DNA of 64,000 nucleotides from Rouxiella sp. S1S-2. GTDB taxonomy: Bacteria; Pseudomonadota; Gammaproteobacteria; Enterobacterales; Enterobacteriaceae. Under the pieces are notes generated by a model. That model did not search any database and was not told the DNA's origin. It saw nothing but the letters and a program-made list of their open reading frames with translations. Location of the stretch: positions 2,914,001-2,978,000 of the forward strand of contig NZ_WFKL01000001.1 of NCBI RefSeq assembly GCF_009208105.1. The letters run 5' to 3'. Below are positions 36,473 through 45,528 of the stretch, piece by piece. The first letter of the stretch is position 1; the number at the start of each line of letters is the position of its first letter. Position numbers and translations under genes: made by a program.

Positions 36473-38549
36473 GCTGCAACTCCTCAACGCGTTGGGTTGT
36501 CGGGGTAATGATCAAGTTACCAAAGGTGTCGACGTCAACCTGCATACCGGTTGGCACACAGGTGGTACAGTCGTCCTGCGCCACAATGGCCGGGCCTGCA
36601 AAACATTGACCGGCAAGCAGCTGTTCGCGTCGCACCACCCGCACTTCACGCTGTGCGCCATCCACCCAGGCACTGGCCGTGGACTGCGGGACGATGGCCT
36701 CGTTGCTGTAAGCCCGTTTTTTAAGGGCAGGACGCGCGGTGGGGGAACTGATCACCAGCCGTAGATTGATGATTTGTATTGCAGCAGTGGCGTCGCTGTG
36801 GCCGAAAATTTTCAGATGTTGCTGGTTAAAGGCTGCACTTATCCAAGCCAGCCGTTCTGCGGAGGGTTCACTCAGTTCCAGCCAGTCGTTTTGCAGCGGC
36901 ACTTCAATTTCAAACGACTGGCCGCGATAGCGCATATCCGCTGAAAACAGCAGGCTGTAGGGTAAGTCTGCTCCGTGCTCGCGCCGCAGCCACCCCTCGG
37001 CTTCCTGCCTGAGCTGAGCCGCGGCGGCGAGCGTTTCACTCAGCGCGCTGGCGTTCAGGTCTCGATACAGGGTGCGGATAAAATCGTTTTTCAGGTCGGC
37101 GATTAGACCGCCAAGCGCCGAGAGCACGCCCGGCGTCGGCGGTATCACCACGCCTTTCATATTAAGTTCGCGTGCCAAATAGCAGCCCATCATCGGTCCC
37201 GCTCCCCCAAAAGCCAAAAAATAGAACTCGCGAGGATCGATCCCGAAGCGCGAAATTAGGCCACTGGTATCGCTATACATACTTGAAACCGCTAACTGAA
37301 TAATGGTTTCTGCCGCTTCTTCAATCGTTATTCCCAGCGGTTTTGCCAGCAATGCTATCGCGCGGCGAGCAGCCTCACTGTCTACGCTAACGGCGCTGTA
37401 GCCTAACGCCCCGTGGCCGAGCAAACCGCAGGCGGCAAAGGCGTCGGTAACTGTGGCCTGCTCGCCGCCGCGTCCATAACACACCGGGCCTGGCAGCGAA
37501 CCTGCGCTGTCGGGACCGACTTGCAGCACGCCGAGGCGGTCTATCCACGCTAACGATCCTCCCCCTTGTCCGACTGAGGTCACGGAAACAGAGGGGATAA
37601 ATATTTGAAATTCACCGATGGTTTCGCCACTGCCGTACTCCGGTCTTCCGTCAATAATGACCGCGACGTCGGCGCTGGTGCCGCCGATATCCAGGCTTAG
37701 CAGTTTGTCGTAGCCACACTGATCGGCAATATACCCGGCGCCAATAACGCCAGATGCCGTGCCGGAGAGGATCATCTGCACGCATTCGGCCTTAGCTTGT
37801 TCAACGCTCATCACGCCGCCGTTGGACTTGGTTATCCTCGGCGGCACCGGTACACCCATTTCGCTCAGTGCGCGTTCAAAAGCGCCGAGATAGTTGATAA
37901 CTTTTGGCTGCACGTAGGCGTTGATGGTGGCGGTGATGGTGCGTTCATATTCGCGAATAATGGGCCAGATTTCACCGGAGCAGGAGGTGAGCAGCTCTGG
38001 GGCCAGTTCGGTTATCATTTCGCGCACCCGCGCTTCGTTGTCACCATTGCGGTAGGCGTGCAAAAATGACACCACAACCCCTTCGCAGCCCAGTGCTTTG
38101 GCCTGTTGCACGGCGGCCATGACCGACGCAGGGTCAACCGGCTGCAGAATACGCCCCTGACTGTCGGTGCGCTCTTTGATAGGAAACACCCGATCACGGC
38201 TGATAAGCGGCTCGGGGCGACGGGAGAACAGGTCGTGAATATGCGGTATCTTCAACCGTGCCAGCTCGAGCACGTCCTCGAAGGCCTCAGTGGTGAACAG
38301 CGCCAGCTTTACGCCTTTACGTTGAATAACCGCGTTCACCCCAACCGTGGTGCCGTGTGTGAAGTAGTGCACCTCGGCAGGCTCAATACCGAAGTTATCA
38401 CGCAACTGACTTAAGCCAGTGGTGATTTCACTGCCGGGACTGTCGGGACGTGATAACACCTTAAGGGTGCGAATGCTGTTATCGCGCTCATCAAGCACGG
38501 CAAAATCGGTAAACGACCCGCCGATATCTACGCCAATTCGGTAAGTCAT
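36462..38549 (-). CDS. Hydantoinase A/oxoprolinase-type subunit (HyuA-like)
   Basis: This 695-residue subunit is the ATP-binding partner of the HyuB-like protein. The N-terminal actin-like phosphate loop is IGVDIGGSFTDFAVLDE; FTHGTTVGVNAVIQRKG follows at about 65-82. Later motifs include LLSLDIGGTSADVAVI, GGGSLAWID, and FGGAGPMMGCYLARELN (ATPase fold, second half). Its start overlaps the GNAT stop by four bases (ATGA), and GGAAAC precedes it. The A and B genes are always paired in this family, as here. Confidence 0.88.
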   Translation of the reverse strand: MTYRIGVDIGGSFTDFAVLDERDNSIRTLKVLSRPDSPGSEITTGLSQLRDNFGIEPAEVHYFTHGTTVGVNAVIQRKGVKLALFTTEAFEDVLELARLKIPHIHDLFSRRPEPLISRDRVFPIKERTDSQGRILQPVDPASVMAAVQQAKALGCEGVVVSFLHAYRNGDNEARVREMITELAPELLTSCSGEIWPIIREYERTITATINAYVQPKVINYLGAFERALSEMGVPVPPRITKSNGGVMSVEQAKAECVQMILSGTASGVIGAGYIADQCGYDKLLSLDIGGTSADVAVIIDGRPEYGSGETIGEFQIFIPSVSVTSVGQGGGSLAWIDRLGVLQVGPDSAGSLPGPVCYGRGGEQATVTDAFAACGLLGHGALGYSAVSVDSEAARRAIALLAKPLGITIEEAAETIIQLAVSSMYSDTSGLISRFGIDPREFYFLAFGGAGPMMGCYLARELNMKGVVIPPTPGVLSALGGLIADLKNDFIRTLYRDLNASALSETLAAAAQLRQEAEGWLRREHGADLPYSLLFSADMRYRGQSFEIEVPLQNDWLELSEPSAERLAWISAAFNQQHLKIFGHSDATAAIQIINLRLVISSPTARPALKKRAYSNEAIVPQSTASAWVDGAQREVRVVRREQLLAGQCFAGPAIVAQDDCTTCVPTGMQVDVDTFGNLIITPTTQRVEELQHGY

Positions 38550-39076
38550 GGTGTGTTTCCTTTTGCGATGTAGGGCTTGACGGTGATACAGGTTTCAGCG
38601 CATCTCGACGAGGCAGGTCCGGCGGGATTGCCGGGAGTGATTTCCATGATGTTCTGCGGGTGAGTGACCAGGTTCCAACCGGCGCGATGATAAACGGGCT
38701 GCGCGTCACGGGTAGTGAGCATCCATTTTGCAACGTCGGATAAGTCTGGATGACTGCGCACCACCTCGGACAGCCAGGTGCCAACGCCCTGCCCGCGAAA
38801 ATGTGTGTCGATGAAGATGTCCATCACGTAGGCCAGGCGGGAAAAATCAGTGACGATGCGGGCGAAGCCAATCTGCTGTCCCTGATAATAGACGCCCAGC
38901 GCTATCGAGTGAGCAATGGATCGCAGCAGGGTCTCCCGCGACTGACCTCTTGCCCAGGAAGACTGGACTGAAAGAAAATAATGAACCTTATCAATATCTA
39001 ACCGGTGGCGATCGGTACTAATGACATACCCACCGCGCGCCCATTCAACAATTTTATCTTCTATGCCCCAATCCAT
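38546..39076 (-). CDS. GNAT-family N-acetyltransferase
   Basis: This 176-residue protein has a GNAT core at ~residues 58-138, with YVMDIFIDTHFRGQGVGTWLSEVV containing the acetyl-CoA loop, then AQPVYHRAGWNL as the C-terminal motif. It is the first gene of a three-gene operon with the hydantoinase A and B genes. The last ~35 residues are an unstructured-looking tail. Acetyl acceptor unknown. Confidence 0.82.
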   Translation of the reverse strand: MDWGIEDKIVEWARGGYVISTDRHRLDIDKVHYFLSVQSSWARGQSRETLLRSIAHSIALGVYYQGQQIGFARIVTDFSRLAYVMDIFIDTHFRGQGVGTWLSEVVRSHPDLSDVAKWMLTTRDAQPVYHRAGWNLVTHPQNIMEITPGNPAGPASSRCAETCITVKPYIAKGNTP

Positions 39077-39275
39077 GCCGCTGCCCTGTCTGATTGCTGT
39101 GTAGAATTTCTACATACAGTTAAACCACAGAAAGTTAGGCGGTGTTAGCGCCAGCTAGTGTCATTCGATGGAGCCAGAGAGTTGGGGTCGATGACCAGAA
39201 TGTCAGGTTGTATCCCCTACCTCTCCTCTATGAAGCGCCTCGTCGGCGGCCGGCGGAGAATCGCGTAGAAAATCG

Positions 39276-40820
39276 CTAATCCAATTTCACCAATTTAGTC
39301 ATCAACAGCCTAAAAAGCCGAAGTCTCAGGCGCATAAAGCGCTGTTCGACCTTTAACCCTATTTGTCCCTGATGGCCAAAACGCAGCGTTTTATCACCAC
39401 GCGGCTTCCAGACTGGCCAGTGTATATCGCCCTCAATGTGGGTGCTTTGTCCGACAGCGTGGCGGGCAAAATTGAGCCAATATTCACTCACCACTTGGGC
39501 AAATGCTTGGTCTTGCGGGGTAAATCCGCCCCCCACCACCTGAGAGCTTTCAATCAAATGCATATTGTTCATCACGTAGGGGATTTCGCTGCCGTGCCAA
39601 GTACCGTTGGGGCAAAGCGTGCGGGCATTCTCTGACACGTAGTCAAAATAGTAACGCCACCCAGGTGCACCCGCCTTGTACTGAGCCAGCATCGCGACAT
39701 AGCCCATGGTGGTAAATGCCATATCGCGGCTGATTTGACGGCCCAATTCACCGTCGTCTTTGACGCCGAAATAAAGCCATTTTATTAATCTCAGGCCCAG
39801 CGGATGCTGTTTTCTTACCCTTTTTACCACAGTGGCTACGTCAATATTAAAGTAGCTCAGTACGCTGGCCTCATCGCTATTACTGCCGATAATCAGCGGT
39901 AGCGGATGCTGTTTTCCCGCTTTGAAAACGTCCATCATCGGCGCGGGCAGCACGCTGTCGCCAGCAATCGGTACCGGTGCAATGCTTAAATTTTTATCCA
40001 GCGACCAAAAGCTGTCCGCGGGCAGCTCACGTAGCTGCTCTGCCGTGGCATGCGCCAGCCCAAAATGCTGAGCCAGGGACTCACCTCGGCCCAATGCCTG
40101 CCGCCGCGACGTATCAGGTAACGTGTAGGCACTTTGCGCGATCCCCTTCTGGAACAGCCCCTTCGCCAAAGGCGAGGCAAACAGCGAAAGCACGCTGCGG
40201 GCGCCGGAAGATTCACCAAAAACCGTCACGTTATCAGGGTCTCCACCGAAGGCAGCGATGTTGTTCTGCACCCATTTCAGGGCCGCAATCTGATCAAGCA
40301 AGGCGAAATTATTCACCACTTCGCCCGCCGGATACTCAGCGTCCAGCGCAGGATGGGCAAAGAATCCTAGATGTCCTAGCCGGTAGTTGAGTGTCACCAA
40401 TACCACACCGCGTGACGCTAGTGGAGCGCCAATATAAGGAGAAAGGCCGCCTGATCCAATGGTATAACCGCCGCCGTGGATCCACACCATCACCGGCTTC
40501 TTCTGCTCACGGCTCGGTAATGTCGTCCACACGTTGAGATACAGGCAGTCTTCACTGAACACGCCAGGATCGCCCCCACCGACGGCCGTACAGTATTCCC
40601 GGTTTTGCCAGCTTGATTGACCAAAGAGGCGAGCATCCCTCACCCCCTGCCATTTTTCCGCTGGCTGCGGCGCACGCCAGCGAAGTTTGCCAACCGGCGG
40701 CGCGGCAAAAGGAATGCCTTTGAAAGTTGCAATCCCGTTTTCCCATTCTCCCGCGACTGTTCCGGAATCGGTGTTGACCAAAGAGGGGTCATCGTTAGCG
40801 AGAAACTGCTGGTTGGGCAT
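39276..40820 (-). CDS. Type-B carboxylesterase/para-nitrobenzyl-esterase family
   Basis: This 514-residue alpha/beta hydrolase has the oxyanion-hole motif HGGGYT (115-120), the nucleophile serine 204 in FGESSGARS, an acid residue in NSDEASVL and a likely catalytic histidine in TWHGSEIPYV. No signal peptide is evident, so cytoplasmic action on small esters is likely. It starts behind AAGGATTCAGT. It is divergent from chaA across 581 bases and appears monocistronic. Confidence 0.87.
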   Translation of the reverse strand: MPNQQFLANDDPSLVNTDSGTVAGEWENGIATFKGIPFAAPPVGKLRWRAPQPAEKWQGVRDARLFGQSSWQNREYCTAVGGGDPGVFSEDCLYLNVWTTLPSREQKKPVMVWIHGGGYTIGSGGLSPYIGAPLASRGVVLVTLNYRLGHLGFFAHPALDAEYPAGEVVNNFALLDQIAALKWVQNNIAAFGGDPDNVTVFGESSGARSVLSLFASPLAKGLFQKGIAQSAYTLPDTSRRQALGRGESLAQHFGLAHATAEQLRELPADSFWSLDKNLSIAPVPIAGDSVLPAPMMDVFKAGKQHPLPLIIGSNSDEASVLSYFNIDVATVVKRVRKQHPLGLRLIKWLYFGVKDDGELGRQISRDMAFTTMGYVAMLAQYKAGAPGWRYYFDYVSENARTLCPNGTWHGSEIPYVMNNMHLIESSQVVGGGFTPQDQAFAQVVSEYWLNFARHAVGQSTHIEGDIHWPVWKPRGDKTLRFGHQGQIGLKVEQRFMRLRLRLFRLLMTKLVKLD

Positions 40821-41401
40821 ACTGAATCCTTATCTCATCAACCCATTTATTTGGGCTGCAAATTGTCATCATTTCATATTGCATCGGGTAACGACGCTTT
40901 GCTTTGATAAGGCATGTTTATTTCACCTTTCTGTCAGGTCATTGAGTTTCACCGCATCTATTGATTCTAGCTGCTACGCTTGAAGATAGCGCTTTTTGAC
41001 AGAATTCGGCGCGTTGCGGGCAGCAGTGTTTTAAAAATCTCATTAAGACAACAACCAGCAAGTTAATTTACATATTTTTTCAAAAGCAAATAACCAACAA
41101 AATTACCGTTCAACAATATGTTTTTTATACTAATAATATTTTTACAAATAAATTATTAACTGAGTTATACCTGAATTTTTAAGTAGATGACTGGCATAAA
41201 TGACAGACATACACAAAATTGTGCATGAGTTGTATTTTTACTATCCTTTGAATGTTTTATGGGCTATAATGTAACACGAAATTACTGTTATTTATTAAAG
41301 AGGTATCGTTCTCTCTTTCGGATCGGCGCAATGTTTTTCGTCAAGGCTATTTTCACCTTATGCCTTAGCGAGCAGCATCATATAGAAGGAAAATTTCCAC
41401 C
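40821..41401. other. Divergent intergenic region between esterase and chaA
   Basis: No convincing gene is seen in this very AT-rich stretch, especially 41040-41240. It should contain promoters in both directions. A good -10 hexamer TATAAT is at 41265-41270 for chaA, without a clear -35. I looked for a manganese-type (yybP-ykoY) leader and did not see its conserved segments. Confidence 0.5.
41265..41270 (+). promoter_or_regulatory. chaA: Possible chaA -10 element
   Basis: TATAAT matches the sigma-70 -10 consensus exactly and lies about 130 bases before the chaA start. No good -35 is at the proper spacing, so an activator or another promoter may be needed. Confidence 0.35.
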
Positions 41402-42502
41402 ATGGTGTCAGCACAGGACCAACACAAGCAAAAATCCCGTCATAAAGAGTATTCCCTGATTTTCCCTATTATCGCCCTGGTAGTTCTGATGCTTTGGGGC
41501 AACAGCAGCAACTTTGGTTACGTGGTCGGCATCAATGCCATCGCTTTAGTCGGTATTCTTGCCAGCGCCTTCAGCGTTGTGCGACACGCCGACGTATTGG
41601 CACATCGCCTCGGTGAACCCTACGGCTCCCTCATTTTAAGCCTCTCGGTGGTTATCCTGGAGGTCAGTCTAATATCCGCACTGATGGCAACCGGCGATGC
41701 TGCTCCCGCCCTGATGCGCGACACACTATTTTCAATCATTATGATTGTGACGTCCGGACTGGTTGGCTTTGCGCTGCTGCTCGGCGGCCGTAAGTTCGCG
41801 ACTCAGTACGTTAATCTGGGTGGCATAAAACAGTATTTAATGGCGATATTCCCGCTGGCCATTATTGTGCTGGTGCTGCCTGCGGCACTGCCAGGCGGCA
41901 ATTTTACGACTCTTCAGGCACTGTTTGTCGCGGCTATTTCTGCGGCCATGTACGGCGTTTTCCTGCTGATTCAGACTAAAACACACCAAAGCCTATTTGT
42001 TTACGAACACGAAGATGAAGACGACGATACTCCTCATGGTAAACCGTCTTCACATAAAAGCCTGACCCATGCCCTGTGGTTGGTGGTGCATTTGGTGCTG
42101 GTTATCGCCGTCACCAAATTTAATGCTAATCCGCTGGAAATGCTGCTGACCGAACTCAATGCACCGGCGCAGTTTACCGGCTTCCTGGTGGCGCTGCTTA
42201 TCCTGTCACCTGAAGGTTTGGGCGCATTAAAAGCGGTATTGAAGAATCAGGTACAGCGCGCGATGAATCTGTTTTTTGGTTCAGTATTGGCGACTATCTC
42301 GCTGACCGTCCCTGCGGTAACCATTATCGCCACCCTGACCGGACAGCAGCTGATGTTCAGCCTCGAACCTGCCAATATCGTGGTGATGTTGTCAGTATTA
42401 ATTCTGTGCCAGATCTCTTTCTCGACCGGACGTACTAATGTGCTCAACGGTACCGCTCACCTGGCGCTGTTCTGTGCTTATATGATGATTATTATGCTCT
42501 GA
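41402..42502 (+). CDS. chaA: Calcium/sodium-proton antiporter ChaA
   Basis: This 366-residue inner-membrane antiporter exports Ca2+, Na+ or K+ in exchange for protons. The same length and near-identical blocks to E. coli ChaA are visible: SAFSVVRHADVLAHRLGEPY, LSVVILEVSLISALMATGDA, LLGGRKFATQY, LIQTKTHQSLFVYEHEDED, FLVALLILSPEGLGALKAVL and CQISFSTGRTNVLNG. The two acid-containing repeats (GEPYGSLIL..E and SPEGLG) are the cation/proton exchange sites of the family. AAGGA lies 11 bases before the ATG. chaB is not adjacent and chaC is 26 kb away, unlike E. coli. Confidence 0.95.
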   Translation: MVSAQDQHKQKSRHKEYSLIFPIIALVVLMLWGNSSNFGYVVGINAIALVGILASAFSVVRHADVLAHRLGEPYGSLILSLSVVILEVSLISALMATGDAAPALMRDTLFSIIMIVTSGLVGFALLLGGRKFATQYVNLGGIKQYLMAIFPLAIIVLVLPAALPGGNFTTLQALFVAAISAAMYGVFLLIQTKTHQSLFVYEHEDEDDDTPHGKPSSHKSLTHALWLVVHLVLVIAVTKFNANPLEMLLTELNAPAQFTGFLVALLILSPEGLGALKAVLKNQVQRAMNLFFGSVLATISLTVPAVTIIATLTGQQLMFSLEPANIVVMLSVLILCQISFSTGRTNVLNGTAHLALFCAYMMIIML

Positions 42503-42550
42503 GGTTGAGACGCTTTATTTGAATAGCTAATTGACAAGACTGCTAATAAT

Positions 42551-42577
42551 AAAGGCCGCCAAAATTGGCGGCCTTTT
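42551..42577. terminator. Bidirectional terminator between chaA and phoH
   Basis: AAAGGCCGCC and GGCGGCCTTTT form a perfect stem with A and T runs on the two sides, placed between convergent genes. It should stop transcription from both. Confidence 0.85.
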
Positions 42578-42623
42578 CTTCTTTACGCTGCTGCTACAGG
42601 ATTAACGTAAACTGGGTGTATTA

Positions 42624-43412
42624 TCAGGAGTAGGCGTTCAGCGCATGTTGGCACAAGTCTGAGCGCACACAGTCCTCTTTGGTAAAGCGAATGATGCCGA
42701 CCATCTCGTCTTCCTGGAAGCGAGTAAGCGCATCCGAAAGTCCTGACACCACGCCGCGTGGTAAATCGCACTGCGTGATATCCCCGTTAACAATAACCGT
42801 CACGTTTTCACCGAGACGCGTTAAGAACATTTTCATTTGACTGGCAGTGACGTTCTGGGCTTCGTCCAGAATAACCACTGCGTTTTCGAAAGTACGCCCG
42901 CGCATATAGGCGAATGGCGCAATTTCAACTTTCCCTATTTCCGGTCGCAGACAGTACTGCATAAAAGATGAACCCAGACGACGAACCAGAATGTCGTAAA
43001 CCGGCCTGAAATAAGGAGCGAACTTCTCAGAAATATCACCGGGCAGGAAACCGAGGTCTTCATCGGCCTGCAACACCGGACGGGTCACTATAATCCTATC
43101 TATCTCTTTATGAATTAACGCCTCTGCCGCTTTCGCAGCGCTGATAAACGTTTTGCCGCAACCTGCTTCGCCTGTGGCAAAAATCAACTGCTTATTCTCT
43201 ATGGCTAATAAGTAATGACCTTGAGCTTCCGTACGCGCTTCGATAGCGGAGGTATCGCGAGAATCGCGAGCCATGCCGATAGATTCCAAACCGCCCATTT
43301 GTACTAGTGAGGTCACTGACTCTTCCTCGCGTTGGCGGTGACTGCGTGAATCACGTCTAATAACACGTTTAGCTTCACGACGAGCTTGGATCACTGCTTT
43401 TTGTCTTCCCAT
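42624..43412 (-). CDS. phoH: PhoH, phosphate-starvation-inducible ATPase
   Basis: This 262-residue cytoplasmic P-loop ATPase is nearly identical in pattern to E. coli PhoH (MGRQKAV, RRDSRSHRQREEESVTSLVQ). Walker A is GEAGCGKT at residues 81-88 and Walker B VVILDEAQN near 176-184. SFMQYCLRPEIGKVEIAPFAY and LTRLGENVTVIVNGD (sensor) are conserved. A ribosome site AAGGTGCC precedes the ATG. In E. coli phoH directly follows efeB; here efeB is 16.7 kb away. Confidence 0.95.
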   Translation of the reverse strand: MGRQKAVIQARREAKRVIRRDSRSHRQREEESVTSLVQMGGLESIGMARDSRDTSAIEARTEAQGHYLLAIENKQLIFATGEAGCGKTFISAAKAAEALIHKEIDRIIVTRPVLQADEDLGFLPGDISEKFAPYFRPVYDILVRRLGSSFMQYCLRPEIGKVEIAPFAYMRGRTFENAVVILDEAQNVTASQMKMFLTRLGENVTVIVNGDITQCDLPRGVVSGLSDALTRFQEDEMVGIIRFTKEDCVRSDLCQHALNAYS

Positions 43413-43473
43413 AGTGGCACCTTACAGTTTGTTTCACTTAACGCTATAGGCCTAAGGCCCGCACAGTTATGTT

Positions 43474-43866
43474 TCACACACAGATTAGGTTTTGGTCTCC
43501 TTTTAGACCAAGTTGAGCCAATGAATAACGTGAAGAGGAAATAAAATGCAGTCGGTTAATAACTAACCGGCTTCTCCATTTCTTTTCACGTGGAGGCATT
43601 GTCATAAATGACAAACCACTGACCATGACAGTCAATAAGCCAGTAAAAAATCCAATGGAGGAGTTGGGTTCATTCAGTGAGAGAGTTAGGTCAGTTAAAG
43701 AACGTGGTCGATGAGAAGTCTTGGAAACAGAGATTAAATTGAAAAGTACTCGGATGGATAAAAGAGAGTCGATGTTCTGGCCCTCGTCTGCCGATAAGTC
43801 AGGACAACGAGTGGTTGGTGATAAAGCGTTATTTTTACAGCCTAGCCCAAACATGGACTTTACCAT
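43474..43866 (-). CDS. Doubtful small hypothetical open frame upstream of phoH
   Basis: The frame encodes 130 residues with no recognisable domain, although a GGGGATA-like site precedes the ATG. Composition (serine-rich, no periodic hydrophobicity, no family resemblance) and overlap with likely regulatory repeats make it more likely to be non-coding. It is included so that the region is not overlooked. Confidence 0.2.
   Translation of the reverse strand: MVKSMFGLGCKNNALSPTTRCPDLSADEGQNIDSLLSIRVLFNLISVSKTSHRPRSLTDLTLSLNEPNSSIGFFTGLLTVMVSGLSFMTMPPREKKWRSRLVINRLHFISSSRYSLAQLGLKGDQNLICV
43599..43614. repeat. 7-2-7 inverted repeat TTGTCAT-AA-ATGACAA
   Basis: Perfect palindrome-like site about 190 bases upstream of the phoH start. 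It includes TGTCAT units, which make up PhoB half-sites. Regulator not established. Confidence 0.5.
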
Positions 43867-43977
43867 TCGCTATCCCCGCAGTTGCTGCTAGTTAATTTCA
43901 GTATAACGATATCTGAAAACTTCGCTAGCGGTGTTACTTGAATGTAAAAAAAATATTTGAAGGAGTCAATAGGATCC

Positions 43978-44021
43978 CAGATCCTTTTTTAGATCTGACT
44001 ATCCGGCTTTTTTCCGGATAG
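43978..44021. repeat. Two adjacent short hairpins downstream of the amidase gene
   Basis: CAGATC/GATCTG (43978-43983, 43992-43997) and CTATCCGG/CCGGATAG (43999-44006, 44014-44021) both have T-rich loops. The second is followed by TTTT on the plus strand. They may terminate or stabilise the amidase transcript, but orientation of the T run is not ideal. Confidence 0.4.
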
Positions 44022-44081
44022 TTTTCAGAACCGTATCGAGCTGTATCACGGGGAATAAAAAAGGTGCTGCGGAGGATCTTT

Positions 44082-45263
44082 TTAGGCGATCAAATTCTCT
44101 TTGCGCTCTTGCATCAAATAACCATGAATTCCCTTCGCCAGCGCTTTGGCCATTTTAAGCTGGAAACTCGGCTGTTGCAGCAGTTGCTCTTCCTGATGGT
44201 TGGTAATAAATGAGGTTTCCACCAGCACAGAGGGTATTCGCGGTGACTTGAGCACCACAAAGCCTGCCTGCTCAATATGGTTATTGTGCATATGATGGAC
44301 GGTAGAAATGTTGGCGGCCAAATGTTTGCCAAAATCCAGGCTGCGGTTAATAGTTTCTGTCTGATCGAGGTCAAACAAGGTCTGCTTGAGATAGGCATCA
44401 TTTGTTTTAACATCATTGTCATATATTACATCTACACTGTTTTCACTCTGCGAGAGATAGCGGGCCATCGCGCTCCCTGCCCCGTGCTCGGAAAGAGCAA
44501 ATACCGATGCGCCAGACACCTGATCATTGGTGAATCCGTCGGCGTGGATAGACACAAACAAATCAGCTTCGTGCTGATGTGCCAGGCTTACGCGGTGATA
44601 CAGCGGAATAAACACGTCATCTTCGCGCGTCAACACCGCATGTATTTTAAACTCTCTTTGCAACTGCTGCTGAAGGTGTTTGGCGATATCCAATACGACA
44701 TGCTTTTCATAGGTCCCTTTGCCGCCAATCGCGCCCGGGTCTTTACCCCCGTGCCCTGGGTCAATCATCACTAACAGCGGCCGTTCGGCTATTTTTTTAG
44801 CGCTTTGCGGTGAGACCTCCGGCGTTTCTTCTTCTACTACTGCCGGTGTGGCAGCAATAGCCCCCCTCGCTACGGTGACACTAATCAATTTTACGCCGTT
44901 GCTGGTTTGATGATTAATTTTTGCCGGCTGATTGAGCTGGAAGACAATACGCGCCGTTTCGGGATTAAAATGGGCTATTTTTGCATGCACAATCCACGGA
45001 AACTTTTGCCTTACCACCACCAGCGAGTGCATTAACGACGATGAGAAGGCCGTCATTGAAACGTCAATAACGACCCTGTCTGGATTGTCTAGACTGAATA
45101 CTCTTGCATGAGGATCGCCTGCCGGAAGAGTAATATGTAAACTGTCGCTGGTTGATTTGAGATCCAACAAAGCTATTTTTTGTGCGGCAAATATCTTTGG
45201 CGATACCAGACTCATGCCCATTCCAAAGATAAGCAGTTTTCTTCGGGCTTGATTAATGGTCAT
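44082..45263 (-). CDS. N-acetylmuramoyl-L-alanine amidase, AmiC-like (AMIN + Amidase_3)
   Basis: This 393-residue periplasmic enzyme cleaves the amide bond between MurNAc and the peptide stem. An N-terminal export signal carries a twin-arginine-like ARRKLLIF and ends near IFAAQ; the Tat match is partial. An AMIN domain (~residues 28-135) would target the septum. The Amidase_3 domain (~168-385) has the zinc ligands in MIDPGHGGKDPGAIGG, TYEKHVVLD, FVSIHADGF and the catalytic glutamate in SVLVETSFIT. The domain order is that of AmiC, but the sequence differs enough that this may be an extra paralogue. It lies directly downstream of the toxin-like gene (265-base gap). Confidence 0.85.
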   Translation of the reverse strand: MTINQARRKLLIFGMGMSLVSPKIFAAQKIALLDLKSTSDSLHITLPAGDPHARVFSLDNPDRVVIDVSMTAFSSSLMHSLVVVRQKFPWIVHAKIAHFNPETARIVFQLNQPAKINHQTSNGVKLISVTVARGAIAATPAVVEEETPEVSPQSAKKIAERPLLVMIDPGHGGKDPGAIGGKGTYEKHVVLDIAKHLQQQLQREFKIHAVLTREDDVFIPLYHRVSLAHQHEADLFVSIHADGFTNDQVSGASVFALSEHGAGSAMARYLSQSENSVDVIYDNDVKTNDAYLKQTLFDLDQTETINRSLDFGKHLAANISTVHHMHNNHIEQAGFVVLKSPRIPSVLVETSFITNHQEEQLLQQPSFQLKMAKALAKGIHGYLMQERKENLIA

Positions 45264-45528
45264 AAATTACTCACTCTCCAGGGAGCACGTTAGAAACAAA
45301 ATTGGCGTGCTTGATTCTGGAGTAGCAACATTCTAGAAACCAGTAACAATCTACTAATAATCCGTTAAATTAATCTCTGTATATTTCTATTTCATTGAAT
45401 ATTTATCAAAGCGCGGTAAATGTATTATTTATTTTCACTTTGACTTACTTATTCATAAATAACATCCACAAACCGTATTCATAAACAACGCACACCAAAG
45501 ACCCTCGCAACGGATATTAGTCAATTCA

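Larger units (their letters stand above)
43413..44081. other. phoH upstream region, no confident gene
   Basis: This stretch holds the phoH leader, a possible small open frame (43474-43866), a perfect 7-2-7 inverted repeat at 43599-43614 and two short hairpins near 43978-44021. Reading the minus strand, a CTGTCAT at 43631-43625 and a TTGTCAT at 43614-43608 resemble PhoB half-sites, but the spacing is not the classical one. Confidence 0.45.

Noticed and set aside
41161..41401. Possible metal riboswitch in the chaA leader
   Set aside because: I looked for the conserved segments of the manganese (yybP-ykoY) motif and found none; no strong multi-stem structure was evident by eye.
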